Position numbers and translations under genes: made by a program. Positions 25,200-36,664 of a DNA stretch of 64,000 nt are shown in pieces. Origin of the DNA: Papio anubis (Eukaryota; Chordata; Mammalia; Primates; Cercopithecidae); contig NC_044978.1 of NCBI RefSeq assembly GCF_008728515.1, positions 3,491,771-3,555,770 of the forward strand, written 5' to 3'. The notes below the pieces were generated by a model. The model saw nothing but the letters and a program-made list of their open reading frames with translations. It was not told the DNA's origin and did no database searches. The stretch's first letter is position 1. Every line of letters starts with the position of its first letter.

Positions 25200-25378
25200 C
25201 CTGAGGGAGTGCCCACAGACAAGCCACCTAACCCGTCAGAGTCTCGGCTTCTTCATTGTAAAACAGGGAAAACACCATCCGCTCTTGCAGGTTATTGGGA
25301 ATATTAAATGAGATCATCTTTACACAAATTAGTACAGCACCAGGCTCACAATAAAGGCATGATAGACGTTGCTATTAT
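25200..25378 (+). mobile_element. MIR SINE fossil
   Basis: TTCTTCATTGTAAAACAGGG, GAATATTAAATGAGATCATC and ACAGCACCAGGCTCACAATA follow the MIR 3' half in order. Confidence 0.7.
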
Positions 25379-25480
25379 ATCATCACAATCCAGTTCTAAA
25401 GCAATCCTATGACAAGTTTGGGTGATGGCACTTTACCAATAGGGTGGTCCTGGGATATTGTCTTAGCACCATATAAAATT

Positions 25481-25786
25481 GAAAAGAAGAAGGAAGAGGA
25501 AGAGGAGGAGGAGGAGGAGGAGGAGGAGGAGGAGGAGGAAGAGGAAGAAGAAGAAGAAGAAGAAGAAGAAGAAGAAGAAGAAGAAGAAGAAGAAGAAGAA
25601 GAAGAAGAAGAAGAAGAAGAAAGAGAAGGAGAAGGAGAAGGAGGAGGAGGAGGAAGCAGGAGGAGGAGGAGAAGAGAAAGGAAGGAAGAAAGGAAGGAAA
25701 GAAGGGAGGGAGGGAGGGAGGGAGGGAAGGAAGAAAGGAAGGAAAGAAGGGAGGGAGGGAGGGAAGGAAGGAAGGAAGGAAGGAGG
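25481..25786 (+). repeat. Polypurine tract: GGA, GAA and GGGA/GAAA repeats
   Basis: These 306 bases are all A or G on the plus strand except one C at 25,657. Blocks are (GGA)n, then about 25 GAA triplets, then GGA/GAAGGA, then GGGA and GGAA tetramers. Long translations of it (poly-Glu, poly-Lys, poly-Ser) are artefacts of composition. Confidence 0.98.
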
Positions 25787-25799
25787 CTTTTATTCACAT

Positions 25800-26400
25800 T
25801 TAAAGAAACGGTAACACAGAAAACATTTGTTTTAGTAATCTGAAGGTTAAGTTCTACTTTATTTATTCTACTACTGATAGAGTTAGGAGAACACAAAGGC
25901 AGGCCGAGAGAGGTGCTGGGCTCCCACACGTGAGCACCTTCCACAGTGGAGCAATCCCCCCGCCGGAGCAGATCACGCATGCGGAGAGGGGATTGGGCAC
26001 AAGGGGAGGCTGCAGTTGCCACAGCCCAGTTCAATGTGTCCTTTGATGCAACAACTAAGATATGGATAATGTTTCACTAACAGAAGTGCCAGAATCCTCC
26101 TTTTTGACCACCTACAGCCATTATTTGAATCTTTCAATGGTCCAAATTTTACATTATTAAAAATGAGTGAATGTGTTTCCACTCTTACAGAGCTAGCCTG
26201 AGACAAATTACAAAGTTTGCCCTGTCTCCTTTCCAGCTACATTTTCCAGTGTCCTTTCCTTCGCCTTTCCTTCGTCTTTTCTTCTTGCCACAGGTCCTCA
26301 TGCTGTCCTCTGACTTCTCAGAGCCATGCTAGCCAAACCTGTCCCCACAGCGTAATAACTGGGGCATGGCTTTGAACCTAGACATAGAATTTATGTCTTT
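25800..26400. other. Non-coding DNA, nothing recognised
   Basis: No gene or clear repeat is visible. Confidence 0.5.
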
Positions 26401-26614
26401 TACAAAGATTAACTGAAAGTGAAACATAGGCCTAATTTTAAAATGCAAAAGCTATAAATCTTCCAGAAGAAAACATAAAAGAATTTATATGACCTTGAAT
26501 CTGATGGTGAGTTTTTGGATACAACACCAAAAATACAACCATGAAACAAACAAAAAAAACCAGTCAGACTTCATTAAAATTACAAACTTCTACTTTGCAC
26601 AAGACACTGTTAAG

Positions 26615-27302
26615 AGATGCTGGCGAGGTTGCAGAGAAAATGGAATGCTTATATACAGCTAGTGGGAATGTAAATTAGTTCAGCCACTGTGGAAAGAAGT
26701 TTGGCAATTTCTCAAAAAATTTCAAACAGAACTACCATTCGACTGAGCAATCCCATTACTGAGTATATACCCAAAGGAGTATACATCGTTCTACCGTAAA
26801 GACACATGCATGCATACGTTCATTGCAGCACTATTCACAATAGCAAAGACACGGCATCAACCTAGATGCCCATCAATGGTAGACTGGATAAGAAAATATG
26901 GCAAGTACACCATGGAATAATGTTCAGCCATAAAAGGAATAAAATCATGTCCTTTGCAGCAACATGGATGAAGCTGGAGGCCGTTATCCTGAGCAAACTA
27001 ATGCAGGAACAGAAAACCAAATACCGCACGTTCTCACTTATAAGTGGGAGCTAAACAATGAGTACACAGGGACACAAAGAAGGGAACATTGGACACCAGG
27101 GTCTACTTGAGAGTGGGGGACGGGAGGAGGCGGAGGATCAAAAATCTACCTACGGCACACCATGCTTATTACCTGGGTGACCAAATAATCTGTACACTCA
27201 AGCCCTGCAACACACAATTTGCCTGTATAACAAACCTGCACATGTATCCCTGAAACTAAAACATAAGTTAAAAAATAAAATCAAATTAGAATTGGAAACA
27301 AA
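26615..27302 (+). mobile_element. Younger 5'-truncated L1 nested in the old L1
   Basis: A second copy of the ORF2 end (ATCCCATTACTGAGTATATA, CACCATGGAATAATGTTCAG) with 3' UTR and A-rich tail sits between AAGACACTGTTAAG (26,601) and AAGATACTGTTGAG (27,303). These are a diverged target duplication. Confidence 0.8.
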
Positions 27303-27574
27303 AAGATACTGTTGAGGGATGAAAGACAAGCCAAAGACTGGAAGAAAATTTTGCAGAACACATATCTGATAAAGTTCTTGAATCCAAAATATACAAAGAA
27401 TGTATAAAACTAAACAATAAGAGGACAAACAACCCCATTAAAAAAAAAATGAGCAAAGATCTGGACACTTCACCAGCAAATGAGCATAAGAAAAGATGCT
27501 CAACATCCTATGTTCTTATGGAAATACACATTTAAAAAGAATGAGATACCACTGTATACCTATTAAAATGGCTA

Positions 27575-27874
27575 TATATTTTTTTTTTTAAGATGGAGTT
27601 TCACTCTTGTTGGCCAGGCTGGAGTGCAGGGGGCATGATCTCGGCTCACTGCAACCTCCACCTCCCGGGTTCCAGCAATTCTCCTGCCTCAGTCTCCCGA
27701 GTAGCTGGGATTACAGGCACCTGCCACCACTCCTGGCTAATTTTTTGTATTTTTAGTAGAGACGGGGTTTTGCCATGTTGGGCAGGCTGGTCTCGATCTC
27801 CTGACCTCAGGTGATCCACCCGCCTCAGGCTCCCAAAGTGCTGAGATTACAGGGGTGGGCCACCGTGCCCGGCC
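27575..27874 (-). mobile_element. Alu inserted in the old L1
   Basis: A complete antisense Alu is flanked by TAAAATGGCTA at 27,564-27,574 and 27,875-27,885. Confidence 0.97.
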
Positions 27875-28560
27875 TAAAATGGCTAAAATTTTTTAAAATG
27901 ACAATACCAATTGCTGGTGAGGATGCAAAGCAACAGGAACTCCCTTTCATTACTGATAAAAATGCAAAATGATACAGCCACTTTGGAAGACAAGTCGGCA
28001 GGTTTTTTTCACAAAACTGAACATAGTCTTATCACACAATCCAGCAACTGTGCACCTAGGTATTTTCCCAACTGCTTTGAAAACTTGGGTCTACACAAAA
28101 ATGTTCATGCAAAAGTTTATAGGGGTTTACTCAAAATCATCAAATAACTGGAAGCAACCAATATTTCATTCAGTAGATGAGTGGATACAAACACTGTGGT
28201 ACATCATATGGTGGAATATTACCCAGTGATAAAAAGGATGAGCTAGTAAGCCGCACAGAAGACACAGATGAATCTTAAACAAATATTGTTAAGTGAAAGC
28301 AGTCTGTCTGTAAAGGCTATATCTGTGTGATTCCAAAGGTACGACATTCTGGAAAAGGTAAAACTATAGAGAGATCCGTGGTTGCCAGGCGTTTGGAGTG
28401 TGTATGATATGAAGCAAGAGAAGCACAGGGGATATTCTGGTGGTGAAACTATTCTATATGATACCATAATGGTAAATGCCTGACATTGCATTTGTCAAGC
28501 CCCATTGAAATTTAGACCACAACAAGTGAGACTTACTGTGTGTACACATTTAAAAAAATA

Positions 28561-30060
28561 TTTAGGAGGTCAGGAAACACCAGGATGAAATGAAGAATAT
28601 TATGAAAGAATCTTTCTGCATTACGAATGTCCAAAACAACCTCCCTGAAATGGGTGAAATAACTCTGGAAACCAGTGGGGTCTGCAAAGACTGAAAGCAT
28701 CTAGATGTGTGTGAGCTCTGGTCTCTGGTTTGGTAAAATGTTTCCCATCAGGTGCAGGTTAATAATTCTGAAACATTACCCGTGCATACTAGTATCAAAC
28801 AATTAAATAAACAAACAGTGAATGCTGAGAGCCACTTTTCTTGCTATTGGAGTTGAGGGTACAGGTAAACCAAGGGAGGAGGCTACAACCATCCTGTGCT
28901 AATAGAATACAACTAAGATATCACTGTGAACTCACATTTACCCTACTATAGATTCATATGTTAGAACTATTGATACAGATATGTGTATATATATTAGCAT
29001 CACATATATATATATGTAGGTGCTGACACATATACAACACATATGTATATACGTTTTGTTTTCGTGTTGAATTTCCTTTCTCGGTCAGCTGAGAGGGCCT
29101 AGAAGCAACAACTCCCCAGCATCAATGAGCACATCTAGTGTCCAGATCTTGATTTTGAATTCTATTGTCCAAAAAAGGAAACCAGGGCTCCTAAGAGAAA
29201 AGACTGATTCTAGCACTGGGATAGGAAATGTATAAGTGAGTCTGGAGCATTTTGTAGTGACAGAAAATAAGAATATGCTAAAAAATAATAAGGTAGCATT
29301 GGATTATAACCCAAAGCATAATCCAAAGTATCTATAAATTCATTTTTATATAAATGAATAATTCAGTAAATAAATGAATGGCGAACAGTAGGCAAATCTC
29401 TACGCAAAAGAACTCCAAAAAATTTATGTAAATACCCTTAAAGAAGTCGAGCATATCTCCCAACTTCTTACATGCGAGCTGGGCTTGGCACAGCTACTTC
29501 CTTCCAAAGTGCACAGTATGGAAATGGGGAAAAAGAATAACTTGATAGTGGAAAGGCTTGGCGTGCTCTGTCTTAGCCAGCTGATCTCCATCAATAGATA
29601 CAAGTCACGTTGAGAGCGTGTACCCTTGATCTGATAAGGTGGGAATGGCATTCCATGTTCCTCTCAAAAACCCATTGTCCAGCCCAATCATAAGAAAAAC
29701 ATCAGACAGACCTAAGCTGAGAGACATTCTACAAAATATCTGACCAGCACTTCTCAAAACTGTCAAGGTCATCAAACACAAGGCAAGTTGGAGAAAGTGT
29801 CACAGGCAAAAGTAGCCTAAGGAGGCATAATGACTACTTATAATGTTGTATTCCTGATGAGATCCTGGGACAGTAAAAGGACATTAGGAAAACAATAAAG
29901 AAATGTGAGTAAAGTATGGGCTTTAGTTAATAATCATGTACCAATATTGGTTCATTCATTGTGACAAATGCACATAATGTAAAGTGTTACTCATAAGGGA
30001 AATTGAGTTGGAGATACATGGGTACTCTTGCACTGTCTTTGTAATTTCTCTGTAAATCTA
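28561..30060. other. Non-coding DNA with a small TA patch
   Basis: A TA/TG-rich patch lies at 28,980-29,050. No gene or other clear repeat is visible. Confidence 0.5.
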
Positions 30061-30065
30061 AAGGG

Positions 30066-30377
30066 TTTTTTTTTGTTTGTCTGGTTTCTTTTTTGAGATG
30101 AAGTCTTGCTCTTGTCACCCAGGCTGGAGTGCAATGGCACGATCTCGGCTCACTGCGACCTCCGCCTCCCGGGTTCAAGTGATTCTCCTGTCTCAGTCTT
30201 CCGAGTAGCTGGGATTACAGGTGCCCACCACCATGCCTGGCTAATTTTTGTATTTTTAATAGAGACGGAGTTTCACCATGTTGACCAGGCTGGTCTCGAA
30301 CTCCTGACCTCAGGTGATCCGCCCACCACAGCCTCCCTAAGTGCTGGGATTACAAACATGAGCCACCGTGCCTGGCC
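30066..30377 (-). mobile_element. Alu
   Basis: A complete antisense Alu runs from its T/G-rich tail to cctggcc. Confidence 0.96.
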
Positions 30378-30589
30378 TAAAAGTTTTTCTTTTTTTTAAG
30401 CTCATTTAAAAATGTATTATCTTGGCACTGTTTTGTATGCCTTAGAGTAAGTACAAATTCTGTCCAAAGAGACACGGCAGCCCCTCTCCTGAACCGCAAA
30501 AAGCTTCAACTGGTTTTCTTCCTTCATGGATATTGGTTCATCAGCAATCCATCAGAAGAACAAAAAGAGCAGCTGATTTTTCTCTAATA

Positions 30590-30775
30590 CGATACTTTGT
30601 ACACCTAAAATATGCCAAGCACTCCTCAAAATGTACTTTCTATGACTCACTTAATCCTCACAGTGACTTAGGTAACTACTGTCATCACCATCCCCATTTT
30701 ATGGGAACTGTGTCATGGAATGGTTCAGTAAGTTGCCCAAGATGACCCAGTCAGTATATGGTAGACGGAAGATTC
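30590..30775 (+). mobile_element. MIR SINE
   Basis: TATGCCAAGCACTCCTCAAA, CTTAATCCTCACAGTGACTT, CCCCATTTTATGGGAACTGT and AAGTTGCCCAAGATGACCCA give a nearly complete MIR in order. Confidence 0.85.
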
Positions 30776-30965
30776 CAATTCAGAGCGTCAAGCTCCTGGC
30801 CCCATGCCTTCGCTCCTCCCACACCAACTGATTCTACAGCGAGTGGACTGGCAGGAAGCACTTCCAGGACTGTCTCGTGTGCTTTGTTCCTTTTCTCCAC
30901 CATGAGAAGGTCGCCTCTGCCACTCCTGTCTTGCAGAATGTTTCCCCGACATTCACCTGCTCCCC

Positions 30966-31089
30966 GGCTTCTCAGAGTGTGACTCCTGAGCCAGCAGCAG
31001 CAGAGGCGCCTGGTCACCCGCTCCCCCGGCTTCTCAGAGTGTGGCTCCTGAGCCAGCAGCAGCAGAGGCACCTGGGAAGTTGTTAGAGA
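30966..31089 (+). repeat. 62-bp tandem duplication
   Basis: Two near-identical units starting GGCTTCTCAGAGTGTG (30,966 and 31,028) each contain CCAGCAGCAGCAGAGGC. The second grades into a MER5-type fossil. Confidence 0.9.
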
Positions 31090-31185
31090 CGCCAATTCTC
31101 CATCCCAAATCTACCCAGTCAGAAACTCCAGGGATGGAGCCCAGTAATAACAAACCCTCCAGGTGATTCCGATGGAAAAGAACGT
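31028..31185 (+). mobile_element. MER5A-like hAT fossil
   Basis: CACCTGGGAAGTTGTTAGAG, CAGTCAGAAACTCCAGGGAT and CCTCCAGGTGATTCCGATG match MER5A order. It is a short non-autonomous hAT-Charlie element. Confidence 0.75.
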
Positions 31186-31189
31186 CTGA

Positions 31190-32920
31190 CAACCATCGGC
31201 ACGCCCAAGGACAACTCGCTTTATCGTTCTGAGCCCGGGTTTCTGTTAGGAGAGCGTGTGGAACCAGTTATCTCAACATTTCTTCCATTGCGAGCAGCTG
31301 GTTCTATGGCCAGGGTCTGAACCACAGGGGCATGTGAAGCCGAACATGGTGGCTACCGTGTTGCACTGCCCAGATCCCCGCTCAGAACTGAGGCCAGAAT
31401 CTCTCCTGCAGTGGTGACTGACAATGGCTTCTAGCTGGGTTTCTCTTCAGGAACTGTCCTCAGCAGATAGGATCAAGCCCAGTTCATGCCTCCTTCCCTT
31501 GCTGGGGTGGGCAATAGCATAGGCCTCCTGTTTTAGTTTGGGACAACTCGGTTGGATCCCTCCAGTTTCAGAGCACCCTGTGGGGTTAACTGGGGCTCTG
31601 TCCCAAGTCCCTCTCTTGCAGCACAATGTCTTTGCAGGCGTTGGTCCCCACTGCATGTCCCCAAATCTCCTGTGTGCAAGTCTCCATCTTACAGTGTGTC
31701 TGGGGAACCTGGCCTGGGGATAAAGTTTAAAATGATATTTAGTATAACTGATACAGTGGGCTGGGATGAGTTCGGGGACAGGATTTGACTAGCTTTAAAC
31801 TGGAATCCATGAAACATAAGCTTTGTCCAAATGATCTTCTATAGTAATGAACAACAACTCAGATTTGGCTACAGCAGATTTAAATATTTTAACTTATGTT
31901 TTGGATATTTGCACAGAATGTAGTTAAATTGTGTAATGAAGTTTTTCTTTTTTCCTCTCATCTCCCCTCTTTCTCTGAACCCCCTCTCTCTTCCCTACCC
32001 TCAACAGGCTGACCTCGTTGGAGCAAGGTACCCTGATCCCTGTCACATTTCACCCAGAATTGAAGCTGTGGTTTATGTTGGGCTGTGACTGCCACTGGCC
32101 TCTTCTTTCCTTCCCCCCAGCATTGCACACTGACCTATTGGGATGGGCTCCTCCGGCCCCAGCTAGACACTGTCCAGGCCAGTCTCAGGGCTGGAACACT
32201 GCAGGGCTGCAGGGCTGAAGGCTCGGGTATAGTACTGAAGCCACAAGTATCTCGTTCTTAGCCAAGCCCTGCCATAGCTGACTCGGGGAACTTTCTGGAT
32301 TTATTTTCCTACAAGTAGTGAATTTCATTGGCTTGAAATGTATTTCCTAAGTGCCCAGGGGCTCCTCAGAGGGCCTCTGTTTCCAGGTACATGTATGAAG
32401 CTGGATCTTCCTTCCAGCCCTCCCCAGCAGCTTGTCTTCCTCTCATTTCTATGGCAGGCTTCCATGTCAAGTTTGTCCAAAATAAGTTTTGGCAGACAAG
32501 AAATCCACTTGAGAGCACAGCTGTGGTTCCTTGGAGTTTTGTGCATTTGAGAGATGATAAATGGATGTTTGTATTAGCCTCTCTAGAAACCACTTCCATT
32601 TTAATCAGAACCTTGGCTTTCTATAACCTCTTTCCTCACCCCACCCCTGGCCCTGGAGGTATTTTGAGATGAAGTTTTTCCCCGTCTGGTGAATTTCACT
32701 CCACAGCTCTCTGCTCTGCCTTGAGCAGTATCAGTGCCAGAGTGCCAGTCTAGCCTGGCAGGCACAGGCGATTTGCGCACTAGCGAAGCAGGAACACTTC
32801 GCTTCTTAAAGAATTTTATATTTGATAATTTAAAAATGCATTGAAGAGGAAAAAGCTAAAACACAGGAAAAACTAAGACTTTATTGGATTTTGTTATACT
32901 TTATAGGCTGTTGTTAAACG
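31190..32920. other. Non-coding DNA, nothing recognised
   Basis: There is no gene. Short overlapping open frames at 32,325-32,672 on both strands have no recognisable motif. Confidence 0.5.
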
Positions 32921-32942
32921 TGTGTGTATGTGTGTGTGTGTA
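32921..32942 (+). repeat. TG microsatellite
   Basis: A short (TG)n run with one A interruption. Confidence 0.85.
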
Positions 32943-33189
32943 TAAAATTTAAAAAATCTATTTAATTCCATACAGCATAGGAGCAGGCAGTGGCCAAAGG
33001 ATTGGCACCATGAGGGTTTTGGTGCCTCTGAAAGTTTGAATGCAGCCCTAGCTACCATCAATGCACTTATCACACGCTACCTCCATGTCAAAAATAATTT
33101 TAACTTCCAGGGCCCAGCTTATTACCTCACAAGCATCCACAGTCACGAAGTTTAGTGGACATAGATAGGATGGTATAATATGCCCACGT

Positions 33190-33400
33190 TTCTAGAGCTA
33201 TGCTGCGCAATAGGATAGCTGCTAGACACAGGAGGCCCATTTAAATTTAAATTTCATTAAAGCAAATTCAGTTCCTTGGTTGCAGTAGTAACTTTACAAG
33301 GGTTCAACTGCCACATGAGGCTAGTGACACTGGACAGCACAATTAAATAATATTTCCATAACTGCAGAAAGTTCTACTAGACAATGCCACTCTAGAAGTA
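33190..33400 (+). mobile_element. hAT-type MER fossil
   Basis: AGCTATGCTGCGCAATAGGA at the start and GAAAGTTCTACTAGACAATG at the end, with an AT-rich ATTTAAATTTAAATTT core, match a common mammalian non-autonomous hAT element. Another copy of the family lies at 63.6 kb. Confidence 0.6.
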
Positions 33401-33784
33401 ATTAAAGCAATATTGTCTGAGGTAAGATAAAATGTTGAGAGTTGGTGCTAATGTCTAGTCTATGGAGAGCCAAAAAATTTCTAGAAGCCTCTAAATCAAA
33501 GGCCATGTACATTTGCCCAAGAGGTAGTTTCATCTTACAGAATCACCTGGCTGTTAGTTAGCTTTCTACGAGCTGGCTGAGGTATGTCCAATTTTATACC
33601 CCCACTATTCTCTGGAACATGTACACATCTGCCTCAATACATAAAAAATAGAATCCACAGAAATTCAACGTATGTTATTTTCCCCTGGCTCTCAGAGCTA
33701 TGGACTCTGCAAAATAGCCAAGATCTTATTGTTTTGGTTGCATTAATATCTGCTGCTCCAGATTTTTGAATACTTTCTTGTATG

Positions 33785-33995
33785 CAACAATCAGCAAACC
33801 TTTATTCAGTGTTTATAGGGAGCCAAACACGGTGTTAAGTGCAGGGAGTAGGTAGAGCAATGAGCTCAGGGTTAGTGGGGACACACACAAGCCTCTGGCC
33901 ATAATGCAATGTGGCAAGTTCTACAGAGGGGCACGGACCAGGCAACAATGCATCATGGAAGAGGGGGTCATCCTGAGAAAGCCTGTAACGGCTTC
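33785..33995 (+). mobile_element. L2-like LINE fossil
   Basis: CCTTTATTCAGTGTTTATAG, AAACACGGTGTTAAGTGCAG and a later GGCTTCGTGGAGGAGATGAC follow the L2 pattern loosely. Confidence 0.45.
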
Positions 33996-33999
33996 GTGG

Positions 34000-35500
34000 A
34001 GGAGATGACTAACGACTCAGTTAAAAAATACAAGCAGGTGCATATGGTTGTAAAGGGGTAGGCAGAAGCAATGACAGATGCTGTGCCCCAAAGATTAAGC
34101 AGTGTATAACACTTTCAAGAGACAGAAGGAGATTTGGCTTGGCTGGGTGGGGCTAAGAAGCAAGTGAGGTGGGGAGTGAGTGAATGAATGAATCAAAGAA
34201 TGCTGTACGTCTATTCCAGTAACATCCCACAGCCCGGCTAGAGGCCCTTGAGAAAGAAGCCCAGTGACCCTTATGTGGACAGCGTTGGGAACAATGTGAT
34301 TCTGCTTGCATTACAATTATTTGTGAATTTCTTTCTGTTCTCATTCCACTTTCTCAATAGAGAATACTACTTATCAGAAACAGGAATGCTTTTTCCTTAT
34401 TGTTTTCCTCTCAGAACCTAGCTCTGTACCCTACACATAATAGGTATCAAATATGTGTAAAAATAAACTGAAAATGAAAGGGCGGGCTAGCAAATAGGGT
34501 AATTCAATAAATATTGAAATGCTTTGTTTTCACTTCTGCATTTGACCAGTTATTGGGAGAAGAACATGGCTGAGACTCACAAGGACCTCATGTGTCAGGC
34601 AGAGAGACCTGTGTCACTGCAGACCCTGCAGAACCACCGGCAACCCTGGAGCACCAAAGCATTGCGTAGTGCGGGGCTGGGGCGGGGCACGCAGTGCTAC
34701 ATGGGAGTGCTGGAGAAAATTCCGTGAAGAAAAACAAATGGAAAGGTATTAGCCCTGCAACAACAAAACCCCCTCCTCTGCATCGCTGGCAAACCTCGCG
34801 CGAGTTGTACAACCTTTTTTTAATAGAAAAGAAGCTGGCTTTATTCTAACATGAGCAGTATTGAGAGTCTTCTCTAATGTTCTGTTTCTGATGGACCAAA
34901 AGTGATGTGCTAGGGAGAGGATCTCTGCCGCCCATGCTCTAGCAGGTGAGATCTGGGCAGGATGTGGAGGTGGTGGCAGTTTCCCAGGCTGGCCACATGG
35001 GAGGCTGGAAGCAAGGGGAGCGTGGGGCAGCTGAAATCGCATTACCAGGCTCTTGACAGGAGAGAATGAATGCCCCCACATTCTCTAGGTTCCGAATAAG
35101 AATTTGAATTATTTAGCTCAATATCATCTTCTATTTTGCAGCAAAATCTAGTCAAAGCTAGTTTTATATTGGATTTCTTTCTTCTTTGTTGGAATGAAAA
35201 TTCACAGTGTCATTTCATTCTGGTCAGGTCACTGGCTCTGCCAAAAACCAGAGTCTCACTCTGGAAATCAGCCTTTCCTTCCTTCTCCTTGGAGTGGGAA
35301 TCGTGACCTCATCCCTCCCCACCTCGGCAGACATGTCTTGTGTGTTCGTGATGGGAAAGAGCCGAATGGGGCTCCAATGAGACCCAAAATGAGAAAGGAA
35401 AGCAGACTAGCGGGTTTGACTTAATCTCTAGAACCAAAACAGAAATGATTTAGGATACAATGAATTACTGATAGGCAGACTGTCAGAGAAAGGACCTTGA
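34000..35500. other. Non-coding DNA
   Basis: A short L2-like end lies near 34,400-34,470. No gene is visible. Confidence 0.45.
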
Positions 35501-35505
35501 TACAC

Positions 35506-35578
35506 ACCCACCCACCCACCCACACACGCACACACACGTATATATATCATATACACAAACACACGCGTCTATGTGTGT
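35506..35578 (+). repeat. CCCA/CA/TA microsatellite
   Basis: Short (CCCA)n passes into (CA)n and TA-rich sequence. Confidence 0.85.
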
Positions 35579-35684
35579 GCTAGACACTCTTCTAGGCATA
35601 TTTCATCAGTTGCATTATTTGTTTTCAACATGGCCTTGAGGCACGTACGATTGGAATGACAGTCAGAATAGCACAGTGCTGGGA

Positions 35685-35885
35685 TCAGTGCGCTTTTCTG
35701 GAAAAGCACCAAGTAGCAAATATTTTAGGCTTTGTGAGCCACAGGATCTTGCCTTCAATTACTCAGCTCTGCTGTTACAGAGCAAAAGCAACCATACATG
35801 ATGTGTCAATGAATGGCTATGGCTGTGTTCCAATAAAACTTTATTTGCAAAGACAGACAGCAGGTCAGATTTGGTTCAGAAGCCA
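35685..35885 (-). mobile_element. MER1-group hAT fossil
   Basis: The plus strand shows ATATTTTAGGCTTTGTGAGC, GGCTGTGTTCCAATAAAACT and CAGGTCAGATTTGGTTCAGA, the reverse complement of a well-known MER1-group element. Orientation is stated by that convention. Confidence 0.7.
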
Positions 35886-35899
35886 TTATTAGCTGATTC

Positions 35900-36045
35900 C
35901 TCAGGTAGTGGGGAAAAGTGTAGATTCAGGAGCAGATGCTATGGATTTGATTTTCTAGCCTACTTGCTACCTCTTACTCACTTCTTCGCTAATTCTTAAC
36001 CTCTATGTGCCTCAGTCTTCTCATCTGTAAAATAAGAATAAGAAT
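35900..36045 (+). mobile_element. MIR SINE fossil
   Basis: GTGTAGATTCAGGAGCAGAT, CTTAACCTCTATGTGCCTCA and CTTCTCATCTGTAAAATAAG match the middle of MIR. Confidence 0.75.
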
Positions 36046-36314
36046 AGCCAAAATTATACGGAAAAAAAGAATTAAGTTGGAAAACTCATATTGCCTAATT
36101 TCAAAAGTGTGAGTGCCTGTATACTGCTAGTATCACGAAGGTACTTCGTATTCTATTTCCAACTAGAGATGGACGGACTGAGATTCAGCAATGTGAATAC
36201 AAATCTGGTGAAATCTCTTCTACTGTGGCTCCGGAATCTGAATTATGCCACAGAACACCTTCATAAAGGCGTTCAAGTGCGATGAGAGGGAAATTCCAAA
36301 CCATCTGCAAAGCC

Positions 36315-36650
36315 CTGGGCAACACTGTGGCAGGGCTCCCCTGTCATACCCACAGGAACTGGGCCCTGGGCGACACTGTGGCAGGGCTCCCCTGTCATAC
36401 CCACAGGAACGGGGCCCTGGGCAACACTGTGGCAGTGCTCCCCTGTCTTACCCACCTGGGCCCTGGGTAACACTGTGGCAGGGCTCCCCTGTCATACCCA
36501 CTTGGGCCCTAGGTAACACTGTGGCAGGGCTCCCCTGTCATACTCACCTGGGCCCTGGGTAACACTGTGGCAGGGCTCCTCCCCTGTCATACCCACCTGG
36601 GCCCTAGGTAACACTGTGGCAGGGCTCCCCTGTCATACTCACCGGAACTG
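36315..36650 (+). repeat. Minisatellite, 46/51-bp unit, 7 copies
   Basis: Units start CTGGGCAACACTGTGGCAGG at 36,315, 36,366, 36,417, 36,463, 36,509, 36,555 and 36,604. The first two are 51 bp, because they carry ACAGGAAC. The next three are 46 bp and the sixth is 49 bp, with an extra CTC. The gradient gives a readable history of duplication. Confidence 0.95.
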
Positions 36651-36664
36651 GTCCTTGCATAGTC

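Larger units (their letters stand above)
26400..28560 (+). mobile_element. Old L1 (ORF2 end and 3' UTR), split by a younger L1 and an Alu
   Basis: Old LINE-1 sequence runs 26,400-26,614, resumes at 27,303 (GACAAGCCAAAGACTGGAAG) and, after the Alu at 27,575-27,874, continues to about 28,560. The order matches the last part of L1 ORF2 plus a 3' UTR with GGTTGCCAGGCGTTTGGAG. Stops and indels are frequent, and it is inactive. Confidence 0.8.

Noticed and set aside
25396..26034. Long open frames rich in Ser (minus) or Glu/Lys (plus)
   Set aside because: They are direct translations of the polypurine tract and have no sequence outside it that looks coding.
26866..27054. Small conserved-looking ORF
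   Set aside because: It is the end of L1 ORF2 within a truncated element. The same peptide type appears at 6,235-6,417.
30758..31095. Overlapping open frames on both strands around a CAG-like run
   Set aside because: They coincide with a 62-bp duplication and a MER5 fossil, and no coding signature is visible.
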